A stretch of 8,282 nucleotides of DNA from Bacteroidetes bacterium CG23_combo_of_CG06-09_8_20_14_all_32_9 (GTDB lineage Bacteria > Bacteroidota > Bacteroidia > Bacteroidales > GWA2-32-17), in NCBI GenBank assembly GCA_002771395.1, contig PCSS01000238.1, positions 1-8,282 of the forward strand, read 5' to 3'. The position numbers were made by a program, and so were the translations under genes. This document shows positions 1-7,134 of this stretch, in pieces. The notes beneath the pieces are model-generated. The model was not told the DNA's origin and made no database searches. It saw only the letters and a program-made list of their open reading frames with translations. Numbering within the stretch: the stretch's first letter is position 1; every line of letters starts with the position of its first letter.

Positions 1-1034
1 ATGCTGAATTTACCGATGCTATTACACAAATCCCGTTATCGAAGGCTAAAAAAATTGACGTTGATTACGAATTAGGCGAAGACGTTTCGAGTGAAGTTAA
101 ATTTACCGATTTTTCACGCCGAACCATACTTGCCCTTCGGCAAAACCTTTCGTCAAAAATTTTGGATCTCGAAAAGGACAGCGTTTTTAATAAATACAAA
201 AACCGCGTAGGAGAAATTGTTTCGGGCGAAGTTTATCAAATCTGGAAAAAAGAAATTCTTATTATTGATGATGAAGGCAATGAACTTATTTTGCCTAAAA
301 CAGAGCAAATTCCATCTGATTTTTTCCACAAAGGAGATAATATTCGCTCGGTGATTGTTAAAGTAGAAATGAAAAATAATAATCCGGTTATTATACTTTC
401 ACGTACATCTCCGGTTTTTCTTGAACGTCTTTTTGAACTTGAGGTTCCCGAAATATTCGACGGACTTATTACTATTAAAAAAATTGTTCGCACTCCCGGC
501 GAAAGAGCTAAAGTTGCAGTTGAATCTTATGACGATAGAATTGACCCTGTTGGTGCTTGTGTTGGTATGAAAGGTAGCCGTATTCATAGTATAGTTCGTG
601 AATTGCGTAATGAAAATATTGATGTTATAAATTTTACAAATAACACAAGTTTGTATATTCAGCGTGCATTAAGTCCTGCAAAAATAAGTGATATTAAAAT
701 TGTTGAACCCGATAAAAGAGCTGAAGTTTATCTTGACCCCGACCAGGTTTCGCTTGCCATTGGAAAAGGCGGGTTAAATATTCAACTGGCAAGTCAGCTT
801 ACTGGTTTTGAAATTGACGTTTATAGAAATGCTCAGGAAGGCGACGAGGATATTGACCTTGATGAATTTTCAGACGAAATAGAAGGCTGGATAATAGATG
901 AATTTAAAAAAATCGGTTGCGATACGGCAAAAAGTATTCTCAATAACAGTATTGAAGAATTAGTTCGCCGTACCGACCTTGAAGAAGAAACTATTACAAA
1001 CGTTGTAAATATCATTAAAACAGAATTTGAGTAA
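1..1034 (+). CDS. nusA: Transcription termination/antitermination factor NusA, 5'-truncated by window edge
   Basis: NusA binds RNA polymerase and nascent RNA and modulates pausing, termination and antitermination in the cytoplasm. The reading frame is open from position 3 to the TAA at 1032-1034, giving 343 visible residues. Roughly 70 N-terminal residues of the polymerase-binding domain lie outside the window, judging from a usual length near 410 in this phylum. Numbering from position 3, an S1 domain begins near residue 70 (GEIVSGEV). It is followed by the linker with the motif LFELEVPEI, then KH1 with GACVGMKGSRI at 184-194, and KH2 with AIGKGG at 252-257 followed by LASQLTGFEIDVY. A short acidic/helical C-terminal tail ends the protein, and the E. 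coli-type acidic repeats are absent. The TTG at 162 is internal, not a start, because the frame continues upstream with NusA-like sequence. infB follows after about 50 bases, as in the conserved nusA-infB operon. The identification is very secure. Confidence 0.96.
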   Translation, partial: AEFTDAITQIPLSKAKKIDVDYELGEDVSSEVKFTDFSRRTILALRQNLSSKILDLEKDSVFNKYKNRVGEIVSGEVYQIWKKEILIIDDEGNELILPKTEQIPSDFFHKGDNIRSVIVKVEMKNNNPVIILSRTSPVFLERLFELEVPEIFDGLITIKKIVRTPGERAKVAVESYDDRIDPVGACVGMKGSRIHSIVRELRNENIDVINFTNNTSLYIQRALSPAKISDIKIVEPDKRAEVYLDPDQVSLAIGKGGLNIQLASQLTGFEIDVYRNAQEGDEDIDLDEFSDEIEGWIIDEFKKIGCDTAKSILNNSIEELVRRTDLEEETITNVVNIIKTEFE

Positions 1035-1084
1035 CAAGTTTTTTATATATTTAAACCCTGTTACAGGAAACTAAAGTGCCCAAT

Positions 1085-4012
1085 ATGACAGAAGAAATAA
1101 AGGCAATGCGATTAAATAAAGTAGCGAAAGAGCTGAATGTTGGCATTCAGACCATTGTGGACTATTTGCATAAAAAAGGACACGATGTTGAAATTAATCC
1201 CAATGCAAAAATTTCGCTGGAAATGTATGAAGAACTTCTTGTAGAATTTAGTTCCGATAGCAATATTAAGAAGAAATCGGAAGAGATTAATCTTAAAACT
1301 AGTGAACGTAATGCATCTATAACAATTGACGATGTAAATAAAAATTCTGAAATAGAAGCGAATAAAGAACCGGAAAACGAAACTGTTGAACAATCTGAAT
1401 TAATAATAAAAAATTTTAGCAATAAACCTGCTGAACCTCAGATAAAAATAATTGGCGAAATTAATTTAGACAAACAAAAACACAAACAAAAATCTGTTGT
1501 TGCCGAAACAAATGTATCTGAAACCAAAGTAACTGAAACTAAAGAACGCAAATCAAAAACTAAAAAAACAGAAAAAAAAACCCCCGAAATTTATTCTACC
1601 AAAATTGATAATATTAAAGATAATATTAAAATAGTTGGAAAAGTTGACCTTGCAAACATTGAGCAAAAAACCAAACCAACTAAAAAAAGCCGAAAACAAA
1701 AATATAAAGATAAGAATAAAAAAGTTGCTGAACGTAAAGAAACGGAACCGATAAATATTGCAACAAAACAAGAGACGCTTGAAACAAAAGAACATGTTGA
1801 ATCTGTTGAAATTAAAAAAGAATCCAAAATTTACAGTCCATCATTAATAAAAAAAATATACGGGTCAAAAGTTATCGGAAAAGTTGAACTTGCTGCAACA
1901 CCTCCTTCAAAACCTGAAGAAAAACGTCAACTTGCAGGTTCATCATCAGATTACAATGTTTCCAAACCGCACAAAAAGAAAAAACGCAAAAGAATTAACT
2001 ATGTAAAATCGAATGATGTAAAAAACAATATTCCATTATCACCGGTAAAAACAGAAAATAAATTTTTTAGAAAAGGCGGTAAAAGACGCTTGCATCACAA
2101 TAAGATAGACAATGTAGAAGTAGATCGTTCAATTCGCGATACCTTGGCAAGCATGTCAATAGGTACAAGAAAGACCGCAACATCTAAATACCGCCGTGAA
2201 AAACGTGATGCCATCAGCCAAAAATTGCAGGTTGAAATAGAAAAACAGGAAAAAGAAAAGAATATTCTGGAAATAAGTGAGTTTGTAACTGTAAATGAGC
2301 TATCCACCTTAATGAATGTACCCGTAAACGAAGTGATATTAACATGCATGAATTTAGGTCTCTTTGTTTCTATAAATCAACGCCTTGATGCCGAATTTAT
2401 ATCTGTCATAGCCGAAGAATTTGGCTTCAAAGTAAAATTTATTACTCTTGAAGTTCAATCAGATTTGGTTAAGAAAATTGCCGATAAACCGGAAGATTTA
2501 ATTTCTCGTCCTCCAATTGTTACAGTTATGGGACATGTTGACCACGGTAAAACCAAACTTCTTGATTATATCCGTAATACAAATATAGTTGCAGGCGAAG
2601 CCGGAGGCATTACACAGCATATTGGTGCATACAACGTAAAATACGAAAGCGGAAGACAAATAACCTTTCTTGATACACCTGGTCACGAAGCATTTACGGC
2701 TATGCGAGCACGCGGCGCTCAAATTACCGATGTTATAATTATTGTAATTGCAGCCGATGATGGAGTTAAACCTCAAACAATTGAAGCTATTAATCATGCG
2801 CAGGCTGCTAATGTTCCAATGGTTTTTGCAATAAATAAAATTGATAAACCCAACGCAAATCCCGAAAAAATACGCGAAGAACTATCAAAAATGAATTTAC
2901 TGGTAGAAGAATGGGGTGGTAAATATCAATCACAGGAAATTGATGCAAAACACGGTACCAACGTTGCACTTTTGCTCGACAAAGTTATTTTAGAAGCCGA
3001 GATGCTTGATTTAAAAGCAAATCCAAACCGCGATGCGGAAGGAGTTGTAATAGAATCGTCGCTTGATAAAGGGCGGGGATATATAACAAATTTACTGGTA
3101 AAAAACGGAACACTTCATGTTGGCGAAGTTGTTCTTGCAGGTTCGTTTTATGGCAAAATAAAAGCGATGTTTAACGAACGTAATCAAAAACTGAAAGAAG
3201 CAGCACCATCAATGCCTGTGCAAATTCTCGGACTAAATGGTGCACCTCAGGCAGGCGATAAGTTTAATGTGTTTATATCTGAACCCGAAGCAAGAGAAAT
3301 TGCTAATAAACGAATGCAGATTTTACGCGAACAAGGCTTACGCACTCAAAAACATATTACTCTTGAAGAAATCGGTCGTCGTTTGGCAATTGGTAACTTT
3401 AAAGAACTTAATGTTATTGTTAAAGGTGATGTTGACGGCTCTATTGAAGCGTTAAGCGATTCATTAATAAAACTTAGCAATGAAGAAATTCAGGTTAATG
3501 TTATACATAAAGCTGTTGGGCAAATTTCTGAATCAGATATTATGCTTGCTGCCGCTTCTAATGCTATAATTATAGGATTTCAGGTTCGCCCTTCACTTAA
3601 TGCACGTAAACTTGCCGAAAAAGAAGAAATTCAGATTCGCCTGTATTCCATTATTTACGATGCAATTGAAGAAATTAAACAGGCGATGGAAGGTATGCTT
3701 TCCCCTGTTATTAAAGAAGAAATTCTTGGCTCGGCAGAAATACGCCAGATTTTTAAAATTGGAAAAGTTGGAACTGTTGCCGGATGTATGGTTAATGAAG
3801 GAAAAATTTATCGTACTTCAAAAATGCGGGTAATTCGCGATGGTATTGTGGTTTATACCGGTGAGTTAGGTTCTCTTAAACGCTTTAAAGATGATGTTAA
3901 AGATGTCGCTTCGGGACTCGATTGCGGACTTAATATTGAACGTTTTAATGATATTAAAGTTGGCGACATTATTGAATCTTTTAAAGAATTTGAGGTAAAA
4001 CAAAAACTATAA
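1085..4012 (+). CDS. infB: Translation initiation factor IF-2
   Basis: IF-2 is the GTPase that brings initiator fMet-tRNA to the 30S subunit and promotes subunit joining. From ATG 1085 the protein has 975 residues. An IF2_N-type segment comes first (MRLNKVAKELNVGIQTIVDYL). Residues of about 60-380 form a Lys/Glu-rich, probably disordered linker. A second IF2_N-like segment (ISEFVTVNELSTLMNVPVNEV) precedes the G domain. The G domain has G1 GHVDHGKT at 483-490, a switch with GGITQHIGAY, G3 DTPGHE at 530-535 and G4 NKID at 584-587. Domains II and III follow, then the C-terminal tRNA-binding domain (KIGKVGTVAGC, then GLDCGLNIERFNDIKVGD). The expected G5 SAK is DAK here (620-622). ATG 1085 (MTEEIKAMRL) resembles starts in related Bacteroidota. 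An in-frame GTG at 1076 lies 7 bases after AGGA (1065-1068), so it is a real alternative that would add three residues. The gene is probably co-transcribed with nusA. Confidence 0.97.
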   Translation: MTEEIKAMRLNKVAKELNVGIQTIVDYLHKKGHDVEINPNAKISLEMYEELLVEFSSDSNIKKKSEEINLKTSERNASITIDDVNKNSEIEANKEPENETVEQSELIIKNFSNKPAEPQIKIIGEINLDKQKHKQKSVVAETNVSETKVTETKERKSKTKKTEKKTPEIYSTKIDNIKDNIKIVGKVDLANIEQKTKPTKKSRKQKYKDKNKKVAERKETEPINIATKQETLETKEHVESVEIKKESKIYSPSLIKKIYGSKVIGKVELAATPPSKPEEKRQLAGSSSDYNVSKPHKKKKRKRINYVKSNDVKNNIPLSPVKTENKFFRKGGKRRLHHNKIDNVEVDRSIRDTLASMSIGTRKTATSKYRREKRDAISQKLQVEIEKQEKEKNILEISEFVTVNELSTLMNVPVNEVILTCMNLGLFVSINQRLDAEFISVIAEEFGFKVKFITLEVQSDLVKKIADKPEDLISRPPIVTVMGHVDHGKTKLLDYIRNTNIVAGEAGGITQHIGAYNVKYESGRQITFLDTPGHEAFTAMRARGAQITDVIIIVIAADDGVKPQTIEAINHAQAANVPMVFAINKIDKPNANPEKIREELSKMNLLVEEWGGKYQSQEIDAKHGTNVALLLDKVILEAEMLDLKANPNRDAEGVVIESSLDKGRGYITNLLVKNGTLHVGEVVLAGSFYGKIKAMFNERNQKLKEAAPSMPVQILGLNGAPQAGDKFNVFISEPEAREIANKRMQILREQGLRTQKHITLEEIGRRLAIGNFKELNVIVKGDVDGSIEALSDSLIKLSNEEIQVNVIHKAVGQISESDIMLAAASNAIIIGFQVRPSLNARKLAEKEEIQIRLYSIIYDAIEEIKQAMEGMLSPVIKEEILGSAEIRQIFKIGKVGTVAGCMVNEGKIYRTSKMRVIRDGIVVYTGELGSLKRFKDDVKDVASGLDCGLNIERFNDIKVGDIIESFKEFEVKQKL

Positions 4013-4022
4013 ATCACTTTTT

Positions 4023-4047
4023 GAAAGGGCATAAAATGCATTTCTTT
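4023..4047 (+). terminator. Weak candidate terminator after infB
   Basis: Eleven bases after the infB stop, GAAA (4023-4026) can pair with TTTC (4041-4044), and GCAT (4029-4032) with ATGC (4036-4039) around an AAA loop. A small internal loop separates the two stems, and TTT follows at 4045-4047. The position suits termination of the nusA-infB transcript. The stem is short, interrupted and AT-rich, and the T-tract is short, so this is a weak call. Confidence 0.25.
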
Positions 4048-4120
4048 AACAAGCGGCAGGAGGCAGTAAGCAGTAGCAGCAGGCAGGACTGCAAAAACAA
4101 GCGGCAGTAGGCAGGACTAC
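4048..4120 (+). repeat. Degenerate GCAG-heptamer repeat cluster
   Basis: This part of the 277-base gap between infB and the next gene is made of roughly 7-base units ending in GCAG (GCGGCAG, GAGGCAG, TAAGCAG, then a 6-base TAGCAG, then CAGGCAG). A shorter second copy follows: AACAAGCGGCAG occurs at 4048-4059 and again at 4096-4107, and AGGCAGGACT at 4081-4090 and 4109-4118. The tract is richer in G than its surroundings, and no open frame suggests coding. It looks like an intergenic repeat of low-complexity or dispersed type. Whether other copies exist in the genome cannot be seen from here. Confidence 0.7.
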
Positions 4121-4166
4121 CTTTTAAGGATTTTAAATCCTAAATCCTTAATCTTTCACTGCCGCT
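4100..4166. repeat. Nested inverted repeats (possible extended hairpin)
   Basis: AGCGGCAGT (4100-4108) is exactly complementary to ACTGCCGCT (4158-4166), giving a 9-bp outer stem. Inside it, TTAAGGATTT (4124-4133) pairs with AAATCCTTAA (4142-4151) as a 10-bp stem with an 8-base loop. The outer left arm is part of the GCAG repeat cluster, and the right arm is the reverse complement of the same motif. No T-tract follows, so a classical terminator is not supported. It may be a structured RNA element or a palindromic intergenic repeat. Confidence 0.5.
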
Positions 4167-4227
4167 GCCAACTTTAATAAGTAAGTTGTTGCCTATTGTA
4201 GTATAAAATTATAACCATTTTAAAATT

Positions 4228-4262
4228 TTTGTAGAATATTGTTTTAAAAATTAGTATCTTTG
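4228..4262 (+). promoter_or_regulatory. Bacteroidota-type promoter of the coiled-coil gene
   Basis: TATCTTTG at 4255-4262 matches the Bacteroidota -7 consensus TAnnTTTG at every fixed base. TTTG at 4228-4231 can serve as the -33 element with a 23-base spacer, at the long end of the accepted range. The start codon at 4290 lies 27 bases after the box, leaving a leader of roughly 20 bases that is A-rich and has no Shine-Dalgarno sequence, as is common in the phylum. This indicates that the gene is transcribed separately from infB. Confidence 0.7.
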
Positions 4263-4289
4263 TAAAAATAAAATTAAAACCAACGAATT

Positions 4290-5321
4290 ATGAAAAAATT
4301 ATTGTTCTCAACAGCGTTACTGTTATCATTTTGTTATTTGCCGGCTCAAACAGATAATTCACAAAAAGATAAGCAGAGTACCACAGAAGATGTTTTATTT
4401 TTGAAAAAATCCAATGCCTTACTAAAAATCCAATTGAAAGAGCAAAAACAAACTCTATCAAAACAAATTCAAAAAACCGACAGTGTTATTTCATTACTTC
4501 AATCAACAAATAGTGAAATACAAAAAGGAGCTGATAATCAAAATTCCATTACCCAGTCCATTAACAATTTAAAAGAACGGGTAACTAATGTTAATCAGGC
4601 TTTAAGCAAAAGAAAACTTTATGCAATTATCGCTTTTATTGGTTCTATCATTATTGTTCTGCTCTATTTGTTTTATCTGAAAAAGAAATCAGTTGTTATT
4701 AGCAAAAACATTAAACAAAATGAGGAAAATTTAAACAAACAATTATCACAGGTGAATGAACATATTGGCAAGGAAATTTTTGAGATAAAAGAAAAATTTG
4801 AAAAACAGACAAAAGAAATTAATCTGGCAATCGAAAAACAAAGTACTGCGAACAAAGAAATGTTAACAAAGCAACTATCCGATACAAAGGATATTATAAA
4901 TAAAATGAACAATGAAATTAATAAAACTATTGAAAGCCAGATACTATCAGTTAAAGGAATATTTAATGAACAACTTTCCCTGTCTGCTAATGAATTCAGC
5001 AAAAAAATAACTGATGCTAATAAAACTATTGAAAGCCAGATACTATCAGTTAAAGGAATATTTAATGAACAACTTTCCCTGTCTGCTAATGAATTTAGCA
5101 AAAAAATAACTGATGTTAATAAAACTATTGAAAGCCGGATACTATCAGTTAAAGGAATATTTAACGAACAACTTTCCAAATCTGCTAATGAATTCAGCAA
5201 AAAAATAACTGATGTTAATAAAACTATTGAAAGCCAGATTACTACAATCAAAAATGATTTTAGTACAAATATTAATGAAATAAATGAAAGATTAAAGAAT
5301 ACAGGTCTAAACAAGTCCTGA
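4290..5321 (+). CDS. Membrane-anchored coiled-coil protein with 33-residue tandem repeats, function unknown
   Basis: I do not recognise a family for this 343-residue protein. Residues 1-19 form a signal peptide (MKKLLFSTALLLSFCYLPA, probable cleavage before Q20). Residues of about 30-107 are charged and helix-prone, likely coiled coil. Residues 111-130 form one hydrophobic segment rich in Ile and Leu, flanked by KRK and KKK. Residues 131-343 are again long helical coiled coil without Pro or Cys. This second part contains three near-identical 33-residue repeats starting at N211, N244 and N277, then a degenerate fourth from N310. With the signal peptide cleaved, the predicted topology is a periplasmic first coil, one membrane pass and a cytoplasmic repeat domain, but positive residues on both flanks make this uncertain. 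No catalytic motif is visible. The gene has its own promoter and is convergent with the next gene. A structural, tethering or scaffold role is possible but only inferred. Confidence 0.85.
   Translation: MKKLLFSTALLLSFCYLPAQTDNSQKDKQSTTEDVLFLKKSNALLKIQLKEQKQTLSKQIQKTDSVISLLQSTNSEIQKGADNQNSITQSINNLKERVTNVNQALSKRKLYAIIAFIGSIIIVLLYLFYLKKKSVVISKNIKQNEENLNKQLSQVNEHIGKEIFEIKEKFEKQTKEINLAIEKQSTANKEMLTKQLSDTKDIINKMNNEINKTIESQILSVKGIFNEQLSLSANEFSKKITDANKTIESQILSVKGIFNEQLSLSANEFSKKITDVNKTIESRILSVKGIFNEQLSKSANEFSKKITDVNKTIESQITTIKNDFSTNINEINERLKNTGLNKS
4920..5216 (+). repeat. Three tandem 99-bp (33-codon) in-frame repeats
   Basis: The units run 4920-5018, 5019-5117 and 5118-5216, each beginning with codons for NKTIES. 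By my count units 1 and 2 differ at 2 of 99 bases and units 1 and 3 at 6 of 99. A fourth, diverged unit begins at 5217 and holds only the NKTIESQ start clearly. Near-identity at silent sites points to recent duplication or gene conversion rather than old repeats kept by protein selection. The period of 33 residues equals three 11-residue (hendecad) coiled-coil turns and is not a multiple of seven. Confidence 0.95.
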
Positions 5322-5351
5322 TAAATTTGTACATTTTAAAAAAGTTATTTA

Positions 5352-5429
5352 TTGTTATTCATAGTTATTCAGTGGTCATACAATAGTCATACGGATAGTC
5401 ATTCAATAGTTATTCAGTAGTATTACAAG
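5352..5429. repeat. 11-nt degenerate tandem repeat in the convergent intergenic gap
   Basis: Between the two convergent stop codons (5322-5492, 171 bases without a gene) about seven units of 11 bases follow one another: TTGTTATTCAT, AGTTATTCAGT, GGTCATACAAT, a 12-base AGTCATACGGAT, AGTCATTCAAT, AGTTATTCAGT and AGTATTACAAG. The approximate consensus is AGTYATNCAAT. No frame suggests a peptide. The rest of the gap (5430-5492) carries two copies of GAATGAC and a GCG-rich stretch around 5448-5472. Confidence 0.65.
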
Positions 5430-5448
5430 CGAATGACAATTGAATGAC
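5398..5448. repeat. 10-bp perfect inverted repeat between convergent genes
   Basis: GTCATTCAAT (5398-5407) is the exact reverse complement of ATTGAATGAC (5439-5448), with 31 bases between the arms. A second GAATGAC at 5431-5437 offers an alternative pairing partner. The left arm is one of the 11-nt repeat units, so the right side appears to be an inverted copy of the same unit. The position between convergent genes would suit a bidirectional terminator, but neither arm is followed by a clear T- or A-tract. Confidence 0.45.
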
Positions 5449-5492
5449 AGCGAAGCGAAACGCAGTCAGCGAACTTTATAGACAGACTCTAC

Positions 5493-7106
5493 TTAAAAAA
5501 GTCCTTCTCTGTTTCCGATTGCAGTATATAAGCCCAAAAACACAATATTTTGATTGTAACTATTATAAGCATCTCCGGGATTGTTTTGAAATTTGTTAAA
5601 TATTCTTCTGTATCCAATTCGTGCAGTAAGAAACCATAGGGGATTTATTAAATAACCAATTGAAAATTCGGCTAAATTCTGATTTTGTTTACTGCCTTGA
5701 AAAAGTTTATTTCCGTATTCGTTTTTATTTTCATCATAAGAACGATAAATATTATAACCCATATTAAGAGTATCATAATCGGTACCTTGTATTGATACCT
5801 TTATTAAAGCAGAACCGAACCACCTGCCTTTTTCGTAACGAATTTGTGCAATTCCTTCAGCAAAGTTCGCTCCAAGCGGGTGAGCTAAAGGTTGATTATA
5901 ATTTCCGTTGTTTTCAAAATAATCGTTATGCGAATAAGTAAAAGGTCTTACAATATTCGCTTCTGCAAGTGCATACAGATTTTTAATTCCGAAAAGATTG
6001 AAAGTTTTAATTCCCGCCTGAATTCCGAATTTGTTTCCCCACCAGCCTTTGTTTGCTTTTATTTCGGAAAGTTTAAATTCATCAAGAAGAAATTGACCGT
6101 ATAAATGAGTGGTTTTAAGCATTCGCATTCTGAAACCGAAACCCATAATTACATTGTCGGGTGAGCCAAGTGAAAACTCAACAGGACGGAAAAAAATTAC
6201 AGGGTTCAAATAATTTACATCAAAACCACGATTCCCTAAAGAATCTTGTTCACGCCAAATTACTGTTTCGAACATATTAAAATTCAATCGTCTTCCAATA
6301 TTCCAACTTAAAATATGCGATGCTGAATATTTTTTTTGAAGAGGTGAACTGACTTCTAAAGAACTCTTTTCGTGTAAAAAAGAATAAAGTATTATGTACT
6401 TAACTTTCCAGATATTAACAGTTCCTTTAAAAAACGGGTAAGCATTGGAATTATCTGAAATAAACAGTGAACGGTAACCATCGCTCCAAAAAACTTTATC
6501 GCGACCAACTTGTAAGTTCATAAAATCGGCAACCTGCCATGAAGCGTAACCTGTAATATTTTGATACAAATAATTGTATTTGTTTTTGTCAACTTTCCCG
6601 AAGTGTGGAAGAATTCCATTTGTGTCAACAAAAGCGGCAATATTACCTTCTTTGTGAAAAGCGGCAATATTACCTTCCTGGTGAGTAATGATGGCGGAAT
6701 ATGAAAATTCTACAGCAAGTTTTTTCCCCAGCCAGGTTTCTATTGTAAGTCCATGTTCAGTGAAAAATGATGGATTGGCACTTCCAATATCTGTAATAAT
6801 CGGATTAATACTGAATCCGTTTTTTTCATTTTTAACACTAATAAAATTCTTGTTAAAAAACCAATTACCAAAAGTTTTTTTATCTTTTACAGTAAAGCAG
6901 GAATCAAAAATATTTGTTTTAGAAATTTCTGAGATTAAAACGGGTCTGATGATTGTATGGTTTTCGGGATTAGAATATAAAACATTTTCGAAGCAAATTG
7001 GCAAATACTTATCGTTTGGTAAAAAAAGCGGTTGAGCAATGGTACGAAAAGAAATTACCAAAAAGCCGGCAGCCAAAACAATAAGGTGCTTTTTTATTTG
7101 TTTCAT
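5493..7106 (-). CDS. RemB/Wzi-like outer-membrane beta-barrel protein
   Basis: This 537-residue protein has a signal peptide (MKQIKKHLIVLAAGFLVISFRTIAQ, cleavage near residues 24-25). An aromatic-rich sequence of alternating strands follows, and the last residue is Phe, as in many outer-membrane barrels. The segment NLQVGRDKVFWSDGYRSLFISD (about 197-218), then RGFDVNYLNPVIFFRPVEFSLGS (293-315), YGQFLLDEF (336-344), VRPFTYSH (386-393) and LAHPLGANFAE (407-417) match what I recall of Bacteroidota proteins annotated as gliding motility protein RemB or capsule-assembly Wzi family. A role in surface polysaccharide attachment or surface adhesion is plausible by family, not shown here. The frame stays open upstream to 7214, but the signal peptide and promoter place the start at ATG 7106. 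A 9-residue in-frame duplication lies at 143-160. No gliding or capsule genes are adjacent. Confidence 0.75.
   Translation of the reverse strand: MKQIKKHLIVLAAGFLVISFRTIAQPLFLPNDKYLPICFENVLYSNPENHTIIRPVLISEISKTNIFDSCFTVKDKKTFGNWFFNKNFISVKNEKNGFSINPIITDIGSANPSFFTEHGLTIETWLGKKLAVEFSYSAIITHQEGNIAAFHKEGNIAAFVDTNGILPHFGKVDKNKYNYLYQNITGYASWQVADFMNLQVGRDKVFWSDGYRSLFISDNSNAYPFFKGTVNIWKVKYIILYSFLHEKSSLEVSSPLQKKYSASHILSWNIGRRLNFNMFETVIWREQDSLGNRGFDVNYLNPVIFFRPVEFSLGSPDNVIMGFGFRMRMLKTTHLYGQFLLDEFKLSEIKANKGWWGNKFGIQAGIKTFNLFGIKNLYALAEANIVRPFTYSHNDYFENNGNYNQPLAHPLGANFAEGIAQIRYEKGRWFGSALIKVSIQGTDYDTLNMGYNIYRSYDENKNEYGNKLFQGSKQNQNLAEFSIGYLINPLWFLTARIGYRRIFNKFQNNPGDAYNSYNQNIVFLGLYTAIGNREGLF
6631..6684 (-). 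repeat. 27-bp in-frame tandem duplication inside the barrel gene
   Basis: Two 27-base units (6631-6657 and 6658-6684) match at 25 of 27 bases by my count. They encode QEGNIAAFH followed by KEGNIAAFV at residues 143-160. The unit keeps frame, and it falls just after a predicted strand, most likely in a loop or turn of the barrel. Its high nucleotide identity suggests a recent slippage event. Confidence 0.9.
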
Positions 7107-7111
7107 TAATG

Positions 7112-7119
7112 CAAAGATA
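7112..7119 (-). promoter_or_regulatory. -7 box of the barrel gene, nearly leaderless
   Basis: Read on the minus strand this is TATCTTTG, a full match to the TAnnTTTG -7 consensus. Only 5 bases separate it from the ATG at 7106, so transcription probably begins at or within a few bases of the start codon. The best upstream TTTG on that strand (complement of 7147-7150) is 27 bases away, longer than the usual spacing, so the -33 element is not well supported. Confidence 0.6.
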
Positions 7120-7134
7120 GGAAAAGCCTGTTTG

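Noticed and set aside
162..164. TTG as the start of NusA
   Set aside because: The frame is open from position 3 and the upstream residues continue a NusA N-terminal domain, so the TTG is an internal Leu codon.
1031..1064. GTAACA / TGTTAC inverted repeat between nusA and infB as a terminator or attenuator
   Set aside because: The arms are only 6 bp with a 22-base loop and no T-tract, within a gap where co-transcription is expected.
3237..3833. Plus-strand alternative frames inside infB as small genes
   Set aside because: They lie within the conserved IF-2 domains in another frame and show low-complexity shadow translations.
4673..5314. Long open frame on the minus strand (213 codons) antisense to the coiled-coil gene
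   Set aside because: It exists because the repeats lack stops in that antisense frame. It has Ser/Leu-rich shadow composition, while the plus strand has a promoter, a signal peptide and a sensible protein.
4920..5429. CRISPR array
   Set aside because: The 99-bp units are contiguous, coding and without spacers, and the 11-nt units are degenerate and abutting. No cas gene is nearby.
4013..5492. Insertion sequence or other mobile element around the coiled-coil gene
   Set aside because: There is no transposase or integrase, and no matching terminal inverted repeats or target duplications could be found flanking the gene.
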